Assembly (NCBI GenBank): GCA_030442035.1
Contig: JAUJEA010000009.1
Span: 62,001-126,000, forward strand
Source: Splendidivirga corallicola
GTDB lineage: Bacteria; Bacteroidota; Bacteroidia; Cytophagales; Cyclobacteriaceae
DNA: 64,000 nt
Direction of reading: 5' to 3'
Shown here: piece after piece, positions 37,559-45,345 of the stretch
Layout of the letters: each line of letters begins with the position of its first letter
How positions within the stretch are numbered: position 1 is the stretch's first letter
Notes under the pieces: model-generated
Told to the model about the DNA's origin: nothing
Database searches by the model: none
Seen by the model: only the letters and a program-made list of their open reading frames with translations
Program-made: the position numbers and the translations under genes

Positions 37559-37576
37559 TGATTCATTGATGAATCA
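37559..37576. promoter_or_regulatory. Perfect 18-bp palindrome upstream of a secreted protein gene
   Basis: TGATTCAT-TG-ATGAATCA is an 8+2+8 inverted repeat, 58 nt before the start of the 99-aa secreted protein. Its half-sites recall TGA(T) but the spacing differs from the Fnr-type boxes nearby, so another regulator is possible. Confidence 0.45.
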
Positions 37577-37634
37577 CAACTTTGCCGAAAGGTTTTGTGA
37601 TTCCATGCGACCATTCATCATAAATGATATACCC

Positions 37635-37934
37635 ATGAAGACCATACTTTCAATATTTATTGTATCGCTTTTGAGCCTGCCGACTTTGTTTGGCCAATCC
37701 AGAAGTGGTCAGCATGTGACCATTACAGATCCGTTTGATGAAGACCTTTATGTTTCCGGAAATACTATCTCTGAGAACGCACCTGTCTCAGGAGATCTCA
37801 TTGTTGCCGGACGTGAGGTAATTGTGGAGGACAGTATTATGCAGGATGTGATAGCTGCCGGAGGTATTGTTTGGTTATTCAATGGAAGTGAGAAATCAGT
37901 TGGGAGGTCTGCAGGGGATACTTTTTCTAGTTGA
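37635..37934 (+). CDS. Short secreted protein with bactofilin-like beta repeats
   Basis: 99 aa. ATG 37635 begins a clear signal peptide (KTILSIFIVSLLSLPTLFGQ). The mature part has V-S-G-D-L-I-V-A-G-R-E-V-I-V-E and D-V-I-A-A-G-G-I-V, resembling single turns of the polymer-forming beta-helix seen in much longer exported proteins. The end (G-S-E-K-S-V-G-R-S-A-G-D) breaks the pattern, so this may be a truncated relic. Other frames do not restore the repeat. Confidence 0.5.
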   Translation: MKTILSIFIVSLLSLPTLFGQSRSGQHVTITDPFDEDLYVSGNTISENAPVSGDLIVAGREVIVEDSIMQDVIAAGGIVWLFNGSEKSVGRSAGDTFSS

Positions 37935-37985
37935 AAATTCCACTGAAACCTTTATTTGATTCGGTCAGTTGGTAAATAGCTGATC

Positions 37986-38930
37986 TTAAAAAGCAATTTC
38001 AGATAGTTTAAAAATGATGTAGCCAATATAGATGGTAATTAAACTGATGGCTTCATTCCGTTGAAGACCTTTTCTCTTTTTAAAGAAAAACAAAAGGAGA
38101 ATGGTCAGAGCAAAGAGTAATGGTAGATCGATCAGGTTCAGATTTTTATCAAAGCTTAAGGGAATGATGGTAGCACCGGCCCCAATGGGCATAAGCAGAT
38201 CAAAAATATTGCTGCCAATAAGATTCCCAACTGAGAGACCGCTGGCTTTCTTAAGAGCTGCGTTTATGGAGATGGCCAGTTCCGGTAAACTGGTCCCAAG
38301 GCCAATTAAGATGATTCCAATGAAAGATTGTTTCACTCCCCACGACTCAGCAAGTATCACAGCATGATGCACAACCCTATCAGCACAAAAAATGACAACC
38401 AGGGCTCCGCTAATCAAAAAGAAGAGATCCTGCCAAATTCTTTTATCAGATTTAGTAGTTTTTATTTTAGAAGCAAAATTTTCGTTGTGAAACAGGGAAA
38501 GGTAATAGATGGTATATACGATCAATAGGGAAATTCCTTCAATGCGTGAAATAATCCCGTCCAGTGCAAATAAAAACAACAGCGCAATGGAGCCTAACAA
38601 AACAATACCATCATACTTCAAATGTTTTTTCGTTAATGTTAAATAACCAGCCAGACCTGAAATTCCCAATACAATGCTTACTTGAGCAAAGCAACTTCCC
38701 AGTGCATTGCCGACAATCACACCGGAAGTTTGGGTACCTTTTAAATGTTGTATGGAGCCGCTGATTGAGATCACCATTTCGGGAAGATCTGTGCCAATAG
38801 CCAGCACAGACAAGCCAATGAACATTTGAGATAAATTATAATAATTGGCGATATTGAGCGCTCCTTTGATAATTAGCTCGGTTCCCAACCATAACCCCAA
38901 AAGTGCAATAAAAAGGAAAACTACATTCAT
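37986..38930 (-). CDS. Na+/Ca2+ (or cation) exchanger, CaCA family
   Basis: 314 aa, about ten TM helices. The two alpha repeats are visible as G-L-S-V-L-A-I-G-T-D-L-P-E-M-V-I-S-I-S-G-S and G-I-I-L-I-G-L-G-T-S-L-P-E-L-A-I-S-I-N-A-A-L, each with the catalytic acidic residue after Pro. The protein exchanges Ca2+ for Na+ at the inner membrane. Together with the P-type Ca-ATPase it suggests calcium control is a theme of this region. Confidence 0.9.
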   Translation of the reverse strand: MNVVFLFIALLGLWLGTELIIKGALNIANYYNLSQMFIGLSVLAIGTDLPEMVISISGSIQHLKGTQTSGVIVGNALGSCFAQVSIVLGISGLAGYLTLTKKHLKYDGIVLLGSIALLFLFALDGIISRIEGISLLIVYTIYYLSLFHNENFASKIKTTKSDKRIWQDLFFLISGALVVIFCADRVVHHAVILAESWGVKQSFIGIILIGLGTSLPELAISINAALKKASGLSVGNLIGSNIFDLLMPIGAGATIIPLSFDKNLNLIDLPLLFALTILLLFFFKKRKGLQRNEAISLITIYIGYIIFKLSEIAF

Positions 38931-39023
38931 TGGTAACTTCTCATGATTTTTAAGTAAGCATATAAGCTTCAGTTTCGACGGCCGTATAACATTATTCGGA
39001 GCATATCTCGCATACCTATAGGT

Positions 39024-39278
39024 TTAGATGACAGTTTTCGGTATTAGATGATATCCGCAAGTGAATACCATTTGCTCAATGACATCAATATCGATTGTTT
39101 TGCTGGTGTGGATTTTTATTTCACTGGGGAAAACATCCATGTTAAAGAATATTTCACTTACCCCATCCAGCTCAATGAGCTTTTCCTTTATTGTACGAAA
39201 CTCCTGCAAACATTCTATATCCGTAGTAAAGATCATTCCGGTATCACCAGGTGGTATTATTTTAGGTTCCATAACCAT
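39024..39278 (-). CDS. Small HMA-like-fold protein lacking metal cysteines
   Basis: 84 aa. The pattern M-I-F-T-T-D-I-E-C-L-Q-E-F-R-T-I-K-E-K-L-x-E-L-D-G-V-S-E-I-F-F-N-M-D and P-S-E-I-K-I-H follows a beta-alpha-beta ferredoxin-like plan like heavy-metal-associated domains, but no C-x-x-C is present. The function is unknown. It sits next to the Crp/Fnr regulator gene on the same strand. Confidence 0.5.
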   Translation of the reverse strand: MVMEPKIIPPGDTGMIFTTDIECLQEFRTIKEKLIELDGVSEIFFNMDVFPSEIKIHTSKTIDIDVIEQMVFTCGYHLIPKTVI

Positions 39279-39422
39279 AGCAGTTCAATGAAATAGTATA
39301 TCAATTTGGAAAATCTGATCTCATTAAGTTTGTCGTCTGCCGTCGCAGGTTTTAGTTTCTGCAACACATATGGATTCCGGTTAAACCCTGAAACCAAACT
39401 TTTGATAACTCAGTGTTGAATT

Positions 39423-40127
39423 TCAATTGTATAAATTATCAATTTTCATTAATCGTACAGGGTCAAGAACCCATATGGCCTTTCCATCACTCCGGATCAG
39501 TTTTTCTGTTTTAAATTCAGTAAGCAACCGGATCAGTGTTTCTTTGGCTGTTCCAATGAGCTTGGCTAGATCATCCCTGCTTAAAACAATAGCATTGTCA
39601 CTTGATTCTTCATTCTCCTTATAGACCTCAATCAGTTCCAGTAATGTTTCAGCCAATCGTCCTCGCACAGGTTTATAAGCTATGGATACTACCTTTTCTT
39701 CCATATCGGTAAGGTCATAACAAAGCAATTGTGTAAGCATGTCGGCAAAATCCGCATCATTTTTGAACAGGTTCTGAAAATCCGTTTTTGGAATATAGGT
39801 CAAGATAGCATCTTCAATAACGGTGGCAGAGGCATTGTAACAATTACCGGTTAATAAATTTTTATATCCCAGAAAGTCGCCTTTTTTGGCAATTCTTATA
39901 ATTTGCTCTTTTCCATCACTGCCATATTTATAGATCTTTATTTTCCCGGATTCAACATAAAAAAGCCCTTTGGGAATATTTCCCTCGCTAAAAATTACCT
40001 GTCCCTTTTTATGAAAAATACTTTCAAAGTTTTGTTTGATCTTGGCAATTTTCAATTCAAAAGAATTGGCCAGATTGAGATGTTCGCTCCGATAGAGAAT
40101 GGATAGGTTGTTTTGGTTAGTTTTCAT
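39423..40127 (-). CDS. Crp/Fnr family transcription regulator
   Basis: 234 aa. The cyclic-nucleotide-binding-like beta roll (about 35-130) has V-I-F-S-E-G-N-I-P-K-G-L-F-Y-V-E-S-G-K-I-K-I-Y. The C-terminal winged helix is L-S-R-D-D-L-A-K-L-I-G-T-A-K-E-T-L-I-R-L-L (about 182-202). E196 and R200 match the residues with which Crp/Fnr proteins read the TGA half-site. The N-terminal Fe-S cysteines of classical FNR are absent (only C96 and C136). It is the obvious candidate to bind the TGAT-N4-ATCA boxes in this region. Confidence 0.92.
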   Translation of the reverse strand: MKTNQNNLSILYRSEHLNLANSFELKIAKIKQNFESIFHKKGQVIFSEGNIPKGLFYVESGKIKIYKYGSDGKEQIIRIAKKGDFLGYKNLLTGNCYNASATVIEDAILTYIPKTDFQNLFKNDADFADMLTQLLCYDLTDMEEKVVSIAYKPVRGRLAETLLELIEVYKENEESSDNAIVLSRDDLAKLIGTAKETLIRLLTEFKTEKLIRSDGKAIWVLDPVRLMKIDNLYN

Positions 40128-40474
40128 AATGCTTACATTTTGGAATCAATAATTGTTTACCTGAAAAGGGAAATGAAGTTAGTTCATTAGAAAACAAGTA
40201 GTTAGACGTGAAAAGCGTAATTTTAAAAATACTCTTTAACACCGAAGCATCTAGGTGTTTTTACTTACTATAAGGTTGGCGGAATGGATTGAGTCATAGG
40301 AAATGTTGAATTTTTTTAGCTCTCAAGTGTAAGAGTTCAGCCATCAGTTTAGCTATAATCTAACCTAAATTGAGTTTGCCAGGATTTAATATCTCAGCCC
40401 AGTTGGAACAAAGATTTTTTTAATTGGTCTGTAGATTGGGTGGCTTTAATTATCTAAATTTCTCGCTTGCCATT
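40128..40474. other. Intergenic region upstream of the Crp/Fnr gene
   Basis: 347 nt, A+T-rich, between the 3' end of the response-regulator gene and the start of the Crp/Fnr gene (both minus). It must contain the regulator's promoter. I saw no small ORF, no clear hairpin and no exact TGAT-N4-ATCA site here. Confidence 0.4.
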
Positions 40475-41137
40475 TTAACTAAGCAAGCCAGTTTTTAAAG
40501 CATATTTTACTAATCCCGCAGTGTTCTTCACATTTAATTTTTGTAACAGGTTTCTTCGATGTGAATCTACTGTTCTATAGCTTAGATGTAGTTTCTTGGC
40601 AATTTCATGATTGGTATTCTCCTCAGCGATCAGCTTGAGAACTTCTTTTTCTCTTTTGGTTATTTTTTGTTCAACAGGATCTTTATCGCCATTACTATCG
40701 GCCCTAGTCCTGCTTTTCATGAAGTGCTCGACAATTTTCTGAGAAGCTTCACTAGAAAAATAAGGTTGCCCTGAACCAACCGTTTTAATAGACTCCACCA
40801 AATTTGTTTTATTGATGGTCTTTAAAATATAACCGCTGGCACCAGCATCCAGCATCTCTATAATATGGGCTTCATCATCGTGCATTGTTAAGGCCAACAC
40901 ATATACATCAGAGAATTTTTCAAAAATGATTTTGGTAGCCTCGGCACCACTCATTTCGGGCATACCCAAATCCATCAATACCACATCCACGGGTGTGGTT
41001 GCAATAAATTCAATCGCTTCTTTACCAGAATCCGCATCGCCCACTATTTCAATCCCTTCAGCACCCTTTAGTAATGCTTTTACACCTTCTCTTATGATCT
41101 TATGGTCATCTACTATCAATACCTTATAACTGGCCAT
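40475..41137 (-). CDS. NarL/LuxR-type response regulator
   Basis: 220 aa. The receiver domain has the acidic pair D10-D11 and phosphoacceptor D56 in V-L-M-D-L-G-M-P-E-M-S-G. The C-terminal LuxR HTH reads K-R-E-K-E-V-L-K-L-I-A-E-E-N-T-N-H-E-I-A-K-K-L-H-L-S-Y-R-T-V-D-S-H-R (about 155-195). The PAS histidine kinase gene 388 nt upstream on the same strand is the likely partner. This is the same architecture as DosR. Confidence 0.93.
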   Translation of the reverse strand: MASYKVLIVDDHKIIREGVKALLKGAEGIEIVGDADSGKEAIEFIATTPVDVVLMDLGMPEMSGAEATKIIFEKFSDVYVLALTMHDDEAHIIEMLDAGASGYILKTINKTNLVESIKTVGSGQPYFSSEASQKIVEHFMKSRTRADSNGDKDPVEQKITKREKEVLKLIAEENTNHEIAKKLHLSYRTVDSHRRNLLQKLNVKNTAGLVKYALKTGLLS

Positions 41138-41525
41138 TGCTCATCCATTTAGAAATGATCAAAATCCCATAACTCGGAGAAACCTATTAACACCTGAAAA
41201 TACAAAAAATATGTTGTGGTTACAATAAGGGTTGCAGCTTTCAATCAGATAAAATATGGAATTATATTCAGTTAATTAACAGCTTTTTAAATGAATTGAG
41301 ACATGTAATACATGAAATGAAATACGAAATAAAAAACGGGCAAGAATGTTGGCAGTAAATGTAATAACTGAAGAAAGTACAATTAGATCAACAACATTTA
41401 AAATGGTATTAGACTTGATCTTGAAAAATTATATGCTTATACCAGGAGTACGAAATATATCCGAGTTCGACGCTCAGGTTTGACCAATGGAGCTTTGTAA
41501 ATTATTGAATTTATATAAAGCACAT
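41138..41525. other. Intergenic region between kinase and response regulator genes
   Basis: 388 nt, holding the response-regulator promoter on the minus strand. On the plus strand a 45-codon ORF runs 41346-41483 (start MLAVNVITEE, end SEFDAQV); it has no recognised family and may be chance. No hairpin terminator was noted. Confidence 0.35.
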
Positions 41526-42911
41526 TTAATCAAGAGGTACCTCAATCGTGACAGCTGTGCCTTTCTGATGTCTTGAATCAATTGTCAATTTACCGTTGAG
41601 TAGTTTAACTCTTGTAGCAATATTTCTGAGACCAATCCCATTGGCTTGCATCTCTTCAGCAGTTCCCTGAAATCCCACACCGTCATCAATTACCTTTAGT
41701 TGTAAAGCATTATTAAATTGATATAAGCTAACCGTGACTGAGGATGCTCTGGAGTGTTTGGTGACATTCTCCAATAATTCCTGGACTATTCTAAAAAGCC
41801 CAATTTCTATGGGATCGTTCAAAACATTTATTTCTTCATTGCAGTGGTAATTAATTTTGATCTCTCCCGGGATACGTTCGCAAAGTCGTTGAATGGCCTT
41901 CGCAAGGCCAAAATTTTTGAGTGTAACCGGTGAAAGATCATGTGAAATATTTCTGGTATCATCGATAGCTTCTTTTAAAAATTCGAGAGCATTGTTATAG
42001 GCAGTTCTTTTGTCAGAATGAAGTTCTGACATACTTTCCTCCAATACTCTTAAATTGAAACTTATTGCCGATAAGGTTTGAATGAGTCCGTCATGCAATT
42101 CGGCCGCCAATCGTTTCCTTTCTTTTTCCTGACCCTCATGTAACGCCTCAAACTGCATGAGTTTTGTATTTCTTTTTTGTGTGATATCCACACCTGAACT
42201 TACTACTTCTTCAATTTGACCTTGATCATTAGTAATGATGGCATTGTGCCACTGGATAAGTTTTTCTTCATCTTTTTTGGTAAGGATCTTGTTTTCAAAG
42301 AATTCTACAGTTTCAACTTCGCCTCTAAGCATCATATGAAATACCTCCTTTACATCGTCTTTTTCTTTTTTTGGTAAAAAATGATCAAACCAATTTTTCC
42401 CCAGGACTTCTGTTTCTGAGTAACCAAGTATTTCACATCCTTTTTTATTTATCAATGTGACAGTACCTTTTTTATCGAGTGCTACAAACATGGAGGCAGC
42501 AGTATCCAAATACAATTGGAATTTGTCTTTTTCTCTCTTAAGAAGATCTTCATTTTTTTTTCGTATTGTTTCGTCCTGTATAAGGCATATGGCCATCCCT
42601 CCCTGATGGATCTGCAGGTTTGCCCACCGTTCTTTACCTTTCTTTGTTATGAGCTGAACGCTGTGAAGATTATGGTTGGTTTGGTTTGAATCTAGTGAAA
42701 AACGATCCAATATTTCCTCGTGATGTTTGCCGAACAGGCTCCTGAACCAATTTGGTAGCTCTTCAATATCTTTTTTACTATATCCGGTTATTTCTGTGAC
42801 TGCCTCATTGATTGAAAATCCGGAATCAGTCTGGAGAACTATTCCAATAGGACATGTTTCTATTAACCAACTGAATATTTTTTCTTTTGCCTCTATTGAT
42901 ATCTCTTTCAT
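41526..42911 (-). CDS. PAS-domain sensor histidine kinase (HisKA_3 type)
   Basis: 461 aa, no TM helix. Two PAS domains lie at about 10-120 and 130-245 (N-E-A-V-T-E-I-T-G-Y-S and I-N-K-K-G-C-E-I-L-G-Y-S-E). The HisKA_3 helix carries the phosphoacceptor His in R-L-A-A-E-L-H-D-G-L-I-Q-T-L. The HATPase domain has Q-E-L-L-E-N-V-T-K-H-S-R-A and D-D-G-V-G-F. This NarX/DevS-like cytosolic kinase probably senses a redox or gas signal, but no haem ligand or cofactor site can be asserted. Likely partner of the NarL-type regulator. Confidence 0.9.
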   Translation of the reverse strand: MKEISIEAKEKIFSWLIETCPIGIVLQTDSGFSINEAVTEITGYSKKDIEELPNWFRSLFGKHHEEILDRFSLDSNQTNHNLHSVQLITKKGKERWANLQIHQGGMAICLIQDETIRKKNEDLLKREKDKFQLYLDTAASMFVALDKKGTVTLINKKGCEILGYSETEVLGKNWFDHFLPKKEKDDVKEVFHMMLRGEVETVEFFENKILTKKDEEKLIQWHNAIITNDQGQIEEVVSSGVDITQKRNTKLMQFEALHEGQEKERKRLAAELHDGLIQTLSAISFNLRVLEESMSELHSDKRTAYNNALEFLKEAIDDTRNISHDLSPVTLKNFGLAKAIQRLCERIPGEIKINYHCNEEINVLNDPIEIGLFRIVQELLENVTKHSRASSVTVSLYQFNNALQLKVIDDGVGFQGTAEEMQANGIGLRNIATRVKLLNGKLTIDSRHQKGTAVTIEVPLD

Positions 42912-42954
42912 ATAGAGCAGAGATTATTTTAAAATTGAATGAATACCTGGGCCT

Positions 42955-43479
42955 TTAAAAAGCACTGTGCTGATACTTCTCGAATATCTTTGCTACGGTT
43001 ATATTAATTTTCTCTTCAACTTTTGTTGGTTTTTCGTCCAAAACAGCCGTGGCACTTCCTTGCCACACCAGTTGTTTTTTCCCTCCATCGACCAAATGGA
43101 TCACGAGTGTTCCCTGTTTATATTCGTATAAGGTCAATTCATAATCGCGCCAATAGCGATATCTTCCCATATCATGCATAACCGTCCCACTTTTGTCTTC
43201 TACCAGAATATGAAAATCAACAAGAAGGTCGGGATCTTGATCATTTAGCTGATAATTCCTTTTTGTCAATTCAGATTGTATTGCATTTTTGATCCGTTTT
43301 CTGTTCAAAGTATTGTCATACATCGGATAAGCTTTGTTCAATTCATCCACCTCTGAAGACCAATTGAAAGTTTTATATTGCTTGAAATCAGCCGCTTTGT
43401 CAAAATCAGTATGGATAGATATTCTTGGTGCACAGGCAGTTAATGCAACAAGAGTGATCATGATCAATGTTTTTTTCAT
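42955..43479 (-). CDS. DUF4136 lipoprotein
   Basis: 174 aa with lipobox A-L-T-A-C16. The mature part has D-F-K-Q-Y-K-T-F-N-W, N-A-I-Q-S-E-L-T-K-R-N-Y and D-P-D-L-L-V-D-F-H, then Y-K-Q-G-T-L-V-I-H-L-V-D and L-V-W-Q-G-S-A-T-A-V-L, the DUF4136 pattern. A periplasmic or outer-membrane lipoprotein of unknown role. An exact Fnr-type box lies 142 nt upstream. Confidence 0.88.
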   Translation of the reverse strand: MKKTLIMITLVALTACAPRISIHTDFDKAADFKQYKTFNWSSEVDELNKAYPMYDNTLNRKRIKNAIQSELTKRNYQLNDQDPDLLVDFHILVEDKSGTVMHDMGRYRYWRDYELTLYEYKQGTLVIHLVDGGKKQLVWQGSATAVLDEKPTKVEEKINITVAKIFEKYQHSAF

Positions 43480-43620
43480 GATAGCGTGTGTTTGATATAA
43501 GTCTCTTGGGTAAAGTGGGATCTATAAATTAGTAGTCAATTTTATCCGTTTGATCTCTTCTTTTCGATTACCATACCCAATCTTTTTGATAAAGCTATTA
43601 TTTGAAACTTTCAATTAGAA

Positions 43621-43632
43621 TGATATGGATCA
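43621..43632. promoter_or_regulatory. Crp/Fnr-type box TGATATGGATCA
   Basis: Exact TGAT-N4-ATCA in the gap between the truncated PEP synthase gene and the DUF4136 gene, about 142 nt before the latter's start. Confidence 0.5.
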
Positions 43633-43757
43633 AACTGCCTATTGATTCTTATCAGCTAAAAGATCTTAACAAAAGATGGAATTCTAAGTAGCCTATATTC
43701 ATCGACCGATCCGCTAATAATAAAATTATTTCATAATCAGCAGTATATGACTTTGCC

Positions 43758-44207
43758 TTAAAACCGATCGATGTTAAGATAACTTTCCTGTTGCCCGGCG
43801 AAACTTGCTCCGGAAAGATCCTCCGCAGTGGCACTACTGCGAACAGCTACAGATATATTTTGTCCGTATTGCAGCTTGAGCTCTTTGAAATGCTGAACGA
43901 TGGAATTGCTAACGGGGAGTGGGATGATCGTGCTTAATATTAGATCTCTCGACCTTTTACCTATTTCATACAAATTTGTATAATGTACATTATCCAATGA
44001 GGCAAGTAGGCTTGTGAGCTTTGATTTAATACTGTTTTGTTCAAGAAGCTCCCAATAAGCTTTAGCCGTAACAGCAAAACCGTCCGGAATAGGAATTCCC
44101 TGAGCGGTTAATTTTTGTCGCATTTCACCTAGCGAGGCATTTTTTCCTCCTACCTCCAAAATGTCACCTATGCCAATCTCATCGAATTTCTTTATATAAG
44201 TATCCAT
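43758..44207 (-). pseudogene. Truncated PEP synthase (N-terminal PEP/pyruvate-binding part only)
   Basis: 149 aa from ATG 44207 (MDTYIKKF). It matches the start of phosphoenolpyruvate synthase: V-G-G-K-N-A-S-L-G-E-M, G-I-P-I-P-D-G-F-A-V-T-A, and V-A-V-R-S-S-A-T-A-E-D-L-S-G-A-S-F-A-G-Q-Q-E-S-Y-L-N. It stops right after this ATP-binding segment, whereas full enzymes are around 800 aa. The catalytic phospho-His and PEP domains are absent, and following DNA shows only scattered stops. It is a remnant, or possibly a stand-alone ATP-grasp piece with a new role. Confidence 0.8.
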
Positions 44208-44296
44208 ATGTATGTTAAACTTGATTGAATTGCTGGTGCCCGGAATGTTTGCCATAATGGTCCGGTGGATTTGTAACAGCGATAAATAGGTTCTGT

Positions 44297-44383
44297 TTAA
44301 ATAAACCCCAAGGCATTATATATGCTGAAAATCGTGATGACGATCAATACAATAACAGCAGCTATGATCATTTTTCGTTTCAT
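44297..44383 (-). CDS. Small single-TM peptide (28 aa)
   Basis: ATG 44383 gives M-K-R-K-M followed by a long hydrophobic stretch (I-I-A-A-V-I-V-L-I-V-I-T-I-F-S-I) and a short tail Y-N-A-L-G-F-I. The K-R-K head and a 16-20 residue hydrophobic core make a plausible inserted small protein. No family was recognised; it could be a chance ORF. A Fnr-like site lies about 148 nt upstream. Confidence 0.4.
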   Translation of the reverse strand: MKRKMIIAAVIVLIVITIFSIYNALGFI

Positions 44384-44530
44384 CTTTAATCTTCCATAAG
44401 TTTTAATGAAAAACAAACAGGCTCCTTCCTGATGATTATTTAAATTTCTTGCATGAACCTGATTTTAACCTCTTTCCTAAAGCTAATCATGCCGTTGCTC
44501 CGGCTCAATGACACGTATTAATGCATCCTA

Positions 44531-44542
44531 TGACATATATCA
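44531..44542. promoter_or_regulatory. Crp/Fnr-type box, one mismatch
   Basis: TGACATATATCA, a TGAC variant of TGAT-N4-ATCA, upstream of the small membrane peptide and the truncated PEP synthase on the minus strand. Confidence 0.4.
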
Positions 44543-44595
44543 ATTAATGGGATAAAAACACAGTCAAATTGATTGTCTAAACTTTGATTTATGGG

Positions 44596-44630
44596 AATGA
44601 TTAAGGCAGGAACTTCCTGCCTTAATCATT
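44596..44630. repeat. Perfect long inverted repeat (17-bp arms, 1-nt centre)
   Basis: AATGATTAAGGCAGGAA (44596-44612) and its exact complement (44614-44630). It lies 47 nt past the end of the YciF-like gene on its 3' side and probably acts as its terminator, although the following T-run is weak (TTCCCAT). On the plus strand it is followed by TTAAAAAA. Confidence 0.55.
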
Positions 44631-44676
44631 TTAAAAAAGAATCGCATGATGTGAGCAACGAATAATTCTTATTTTG

Positions 44677-45177
44677 CTAATGAGGATGTATGGCTTCCTG
44701 ATTAATACTTTCTTCTGCCAGCATAGCCAGTTTGCGATCCGATCTTTTTTCTTCCTCAAGACTTTGATGCAGCATATCAGCAATTTCTGTCATATCGAGC
44801 ATTTTTGCATAAGTACAAGCCGCACCATATCCTGCGATCTCATAATGATCAATATGTTGTAAAGCAGTAATGGCTGCAGCATCTCTGATTTCCGGATCTT
44901 CACATCTGCTTAACAAGACCCTGGCTTCTTTTATTAAGGCCTTCATTGGTTTCCCTTTTTCTCCTTCATATTCCTCGTAAAGATCAGCGAAGACCCTTTC
45001 AAGTCTTTGTATTTGATCTTCAGTATTGCTGACATGATCATTAACCAATTGCTTTAATTTTGAATTAGTGGTTTGTTCACTGATATAATTCAGACTGTCA
45101 AGCTGTCTTTTCTCTCCTTGATAAAGATCCCTTATCTGCTCCAGAAACAGGTCCTTAAGATTTTTTAGATTTTCCAT
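44677..45177 (-). CDS. YciF/YciE-family (DUF892) ferritin-like protein
   Basis: 166 aa, four-helix bundle. Matches DUF892: L-K-D-L-F-L-E-Q-I-R-D-L-Y-Q-G-E-K-R-Q, H-V-S-N-T-E-D-Q-I-Q-R-L, A-A-I-T-A-L-Q-H-I-D-H-Y-E-I-A-G-Y-G-A and L-H-Q-S-L-E-E-E-K-R-S-D. The Glu/His residues fit a di-iron ferritin-like core. YciF-like proteins are induced by stress in other bacteria. Two near-match Fnr boxes lie about 100-130 nt upstream. Confidence 0.9.
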   Translation of the reverse strand: MENLKNLKDLFLEQIRDLYQGEKRQLDSLNYISEQTTNSKLKQLVNDHVSNTEDQIQRLERVFADLYEEYEGEKGKPMKALIKEARVLLSRCEDPEIRDAAAITALQHIDHYEIAGYGAACTYAKMLDMTEIADMLHQSLEEEKRSDRKLAMLAEESINQEAIHPH

Positions 45178-45276
45178 ATCAAATTTTATTTAGCCCTATA
45201 ATTGAATGTTGACAATGTTGATTTCCAGCGGTTGGTGCTGAGAGGTAAATTTCCCATTCAATTTGATGGACTGCAT

Positions 45277-45310
45277 TGATACTTGTCAATTGGATATTTG
45301 ATCTTAGTCA
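45277..45310. promoter_or_regulatory. Pair of near-match Crp/Fnr boxes
   Basis: TGATACTTGTCA (45277-45288) and TGATCTTAGTCA (45299-45310), each one base from TGAT-N4-ATCA, with centres 22 bp apart (two helical turns). They lie upstream of the YciF-like gene on the minus strand. Confidence 0.5.
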
Positions 45311-45345
45311 ATGAAAGCCTCCCGGATCAAATTTTGCGGACTAGG

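Larger units (their letters stand above)
44256..44676. other. Intergenic region with small ORF, palindrome and Fnr-like site
   Basis: 421 nt between the truncated PEP synthase and the YciF-like gene. It holds a 28-codon membrane-peptide ORF (44297-44383, -), a TGAC-N4-ATCA site (44531-44542) and a perfect inverted repeat (44596-44630). Confidence 0.5.

Noticed and set aside
41346-41483. 45-codon ORF between kinase and response-regulator genes
   Set aside because: No family and no conservation evidence; noted in the intergenic entry but not called as a gene.
43455-43466. TGATCATGATCA matching the Fnr-type box
   Set aside because: It lies inside the signal-peptide codons of the DUF4136 lipoprotein gene, so it is probably chance and was not counted as a regulatory site.
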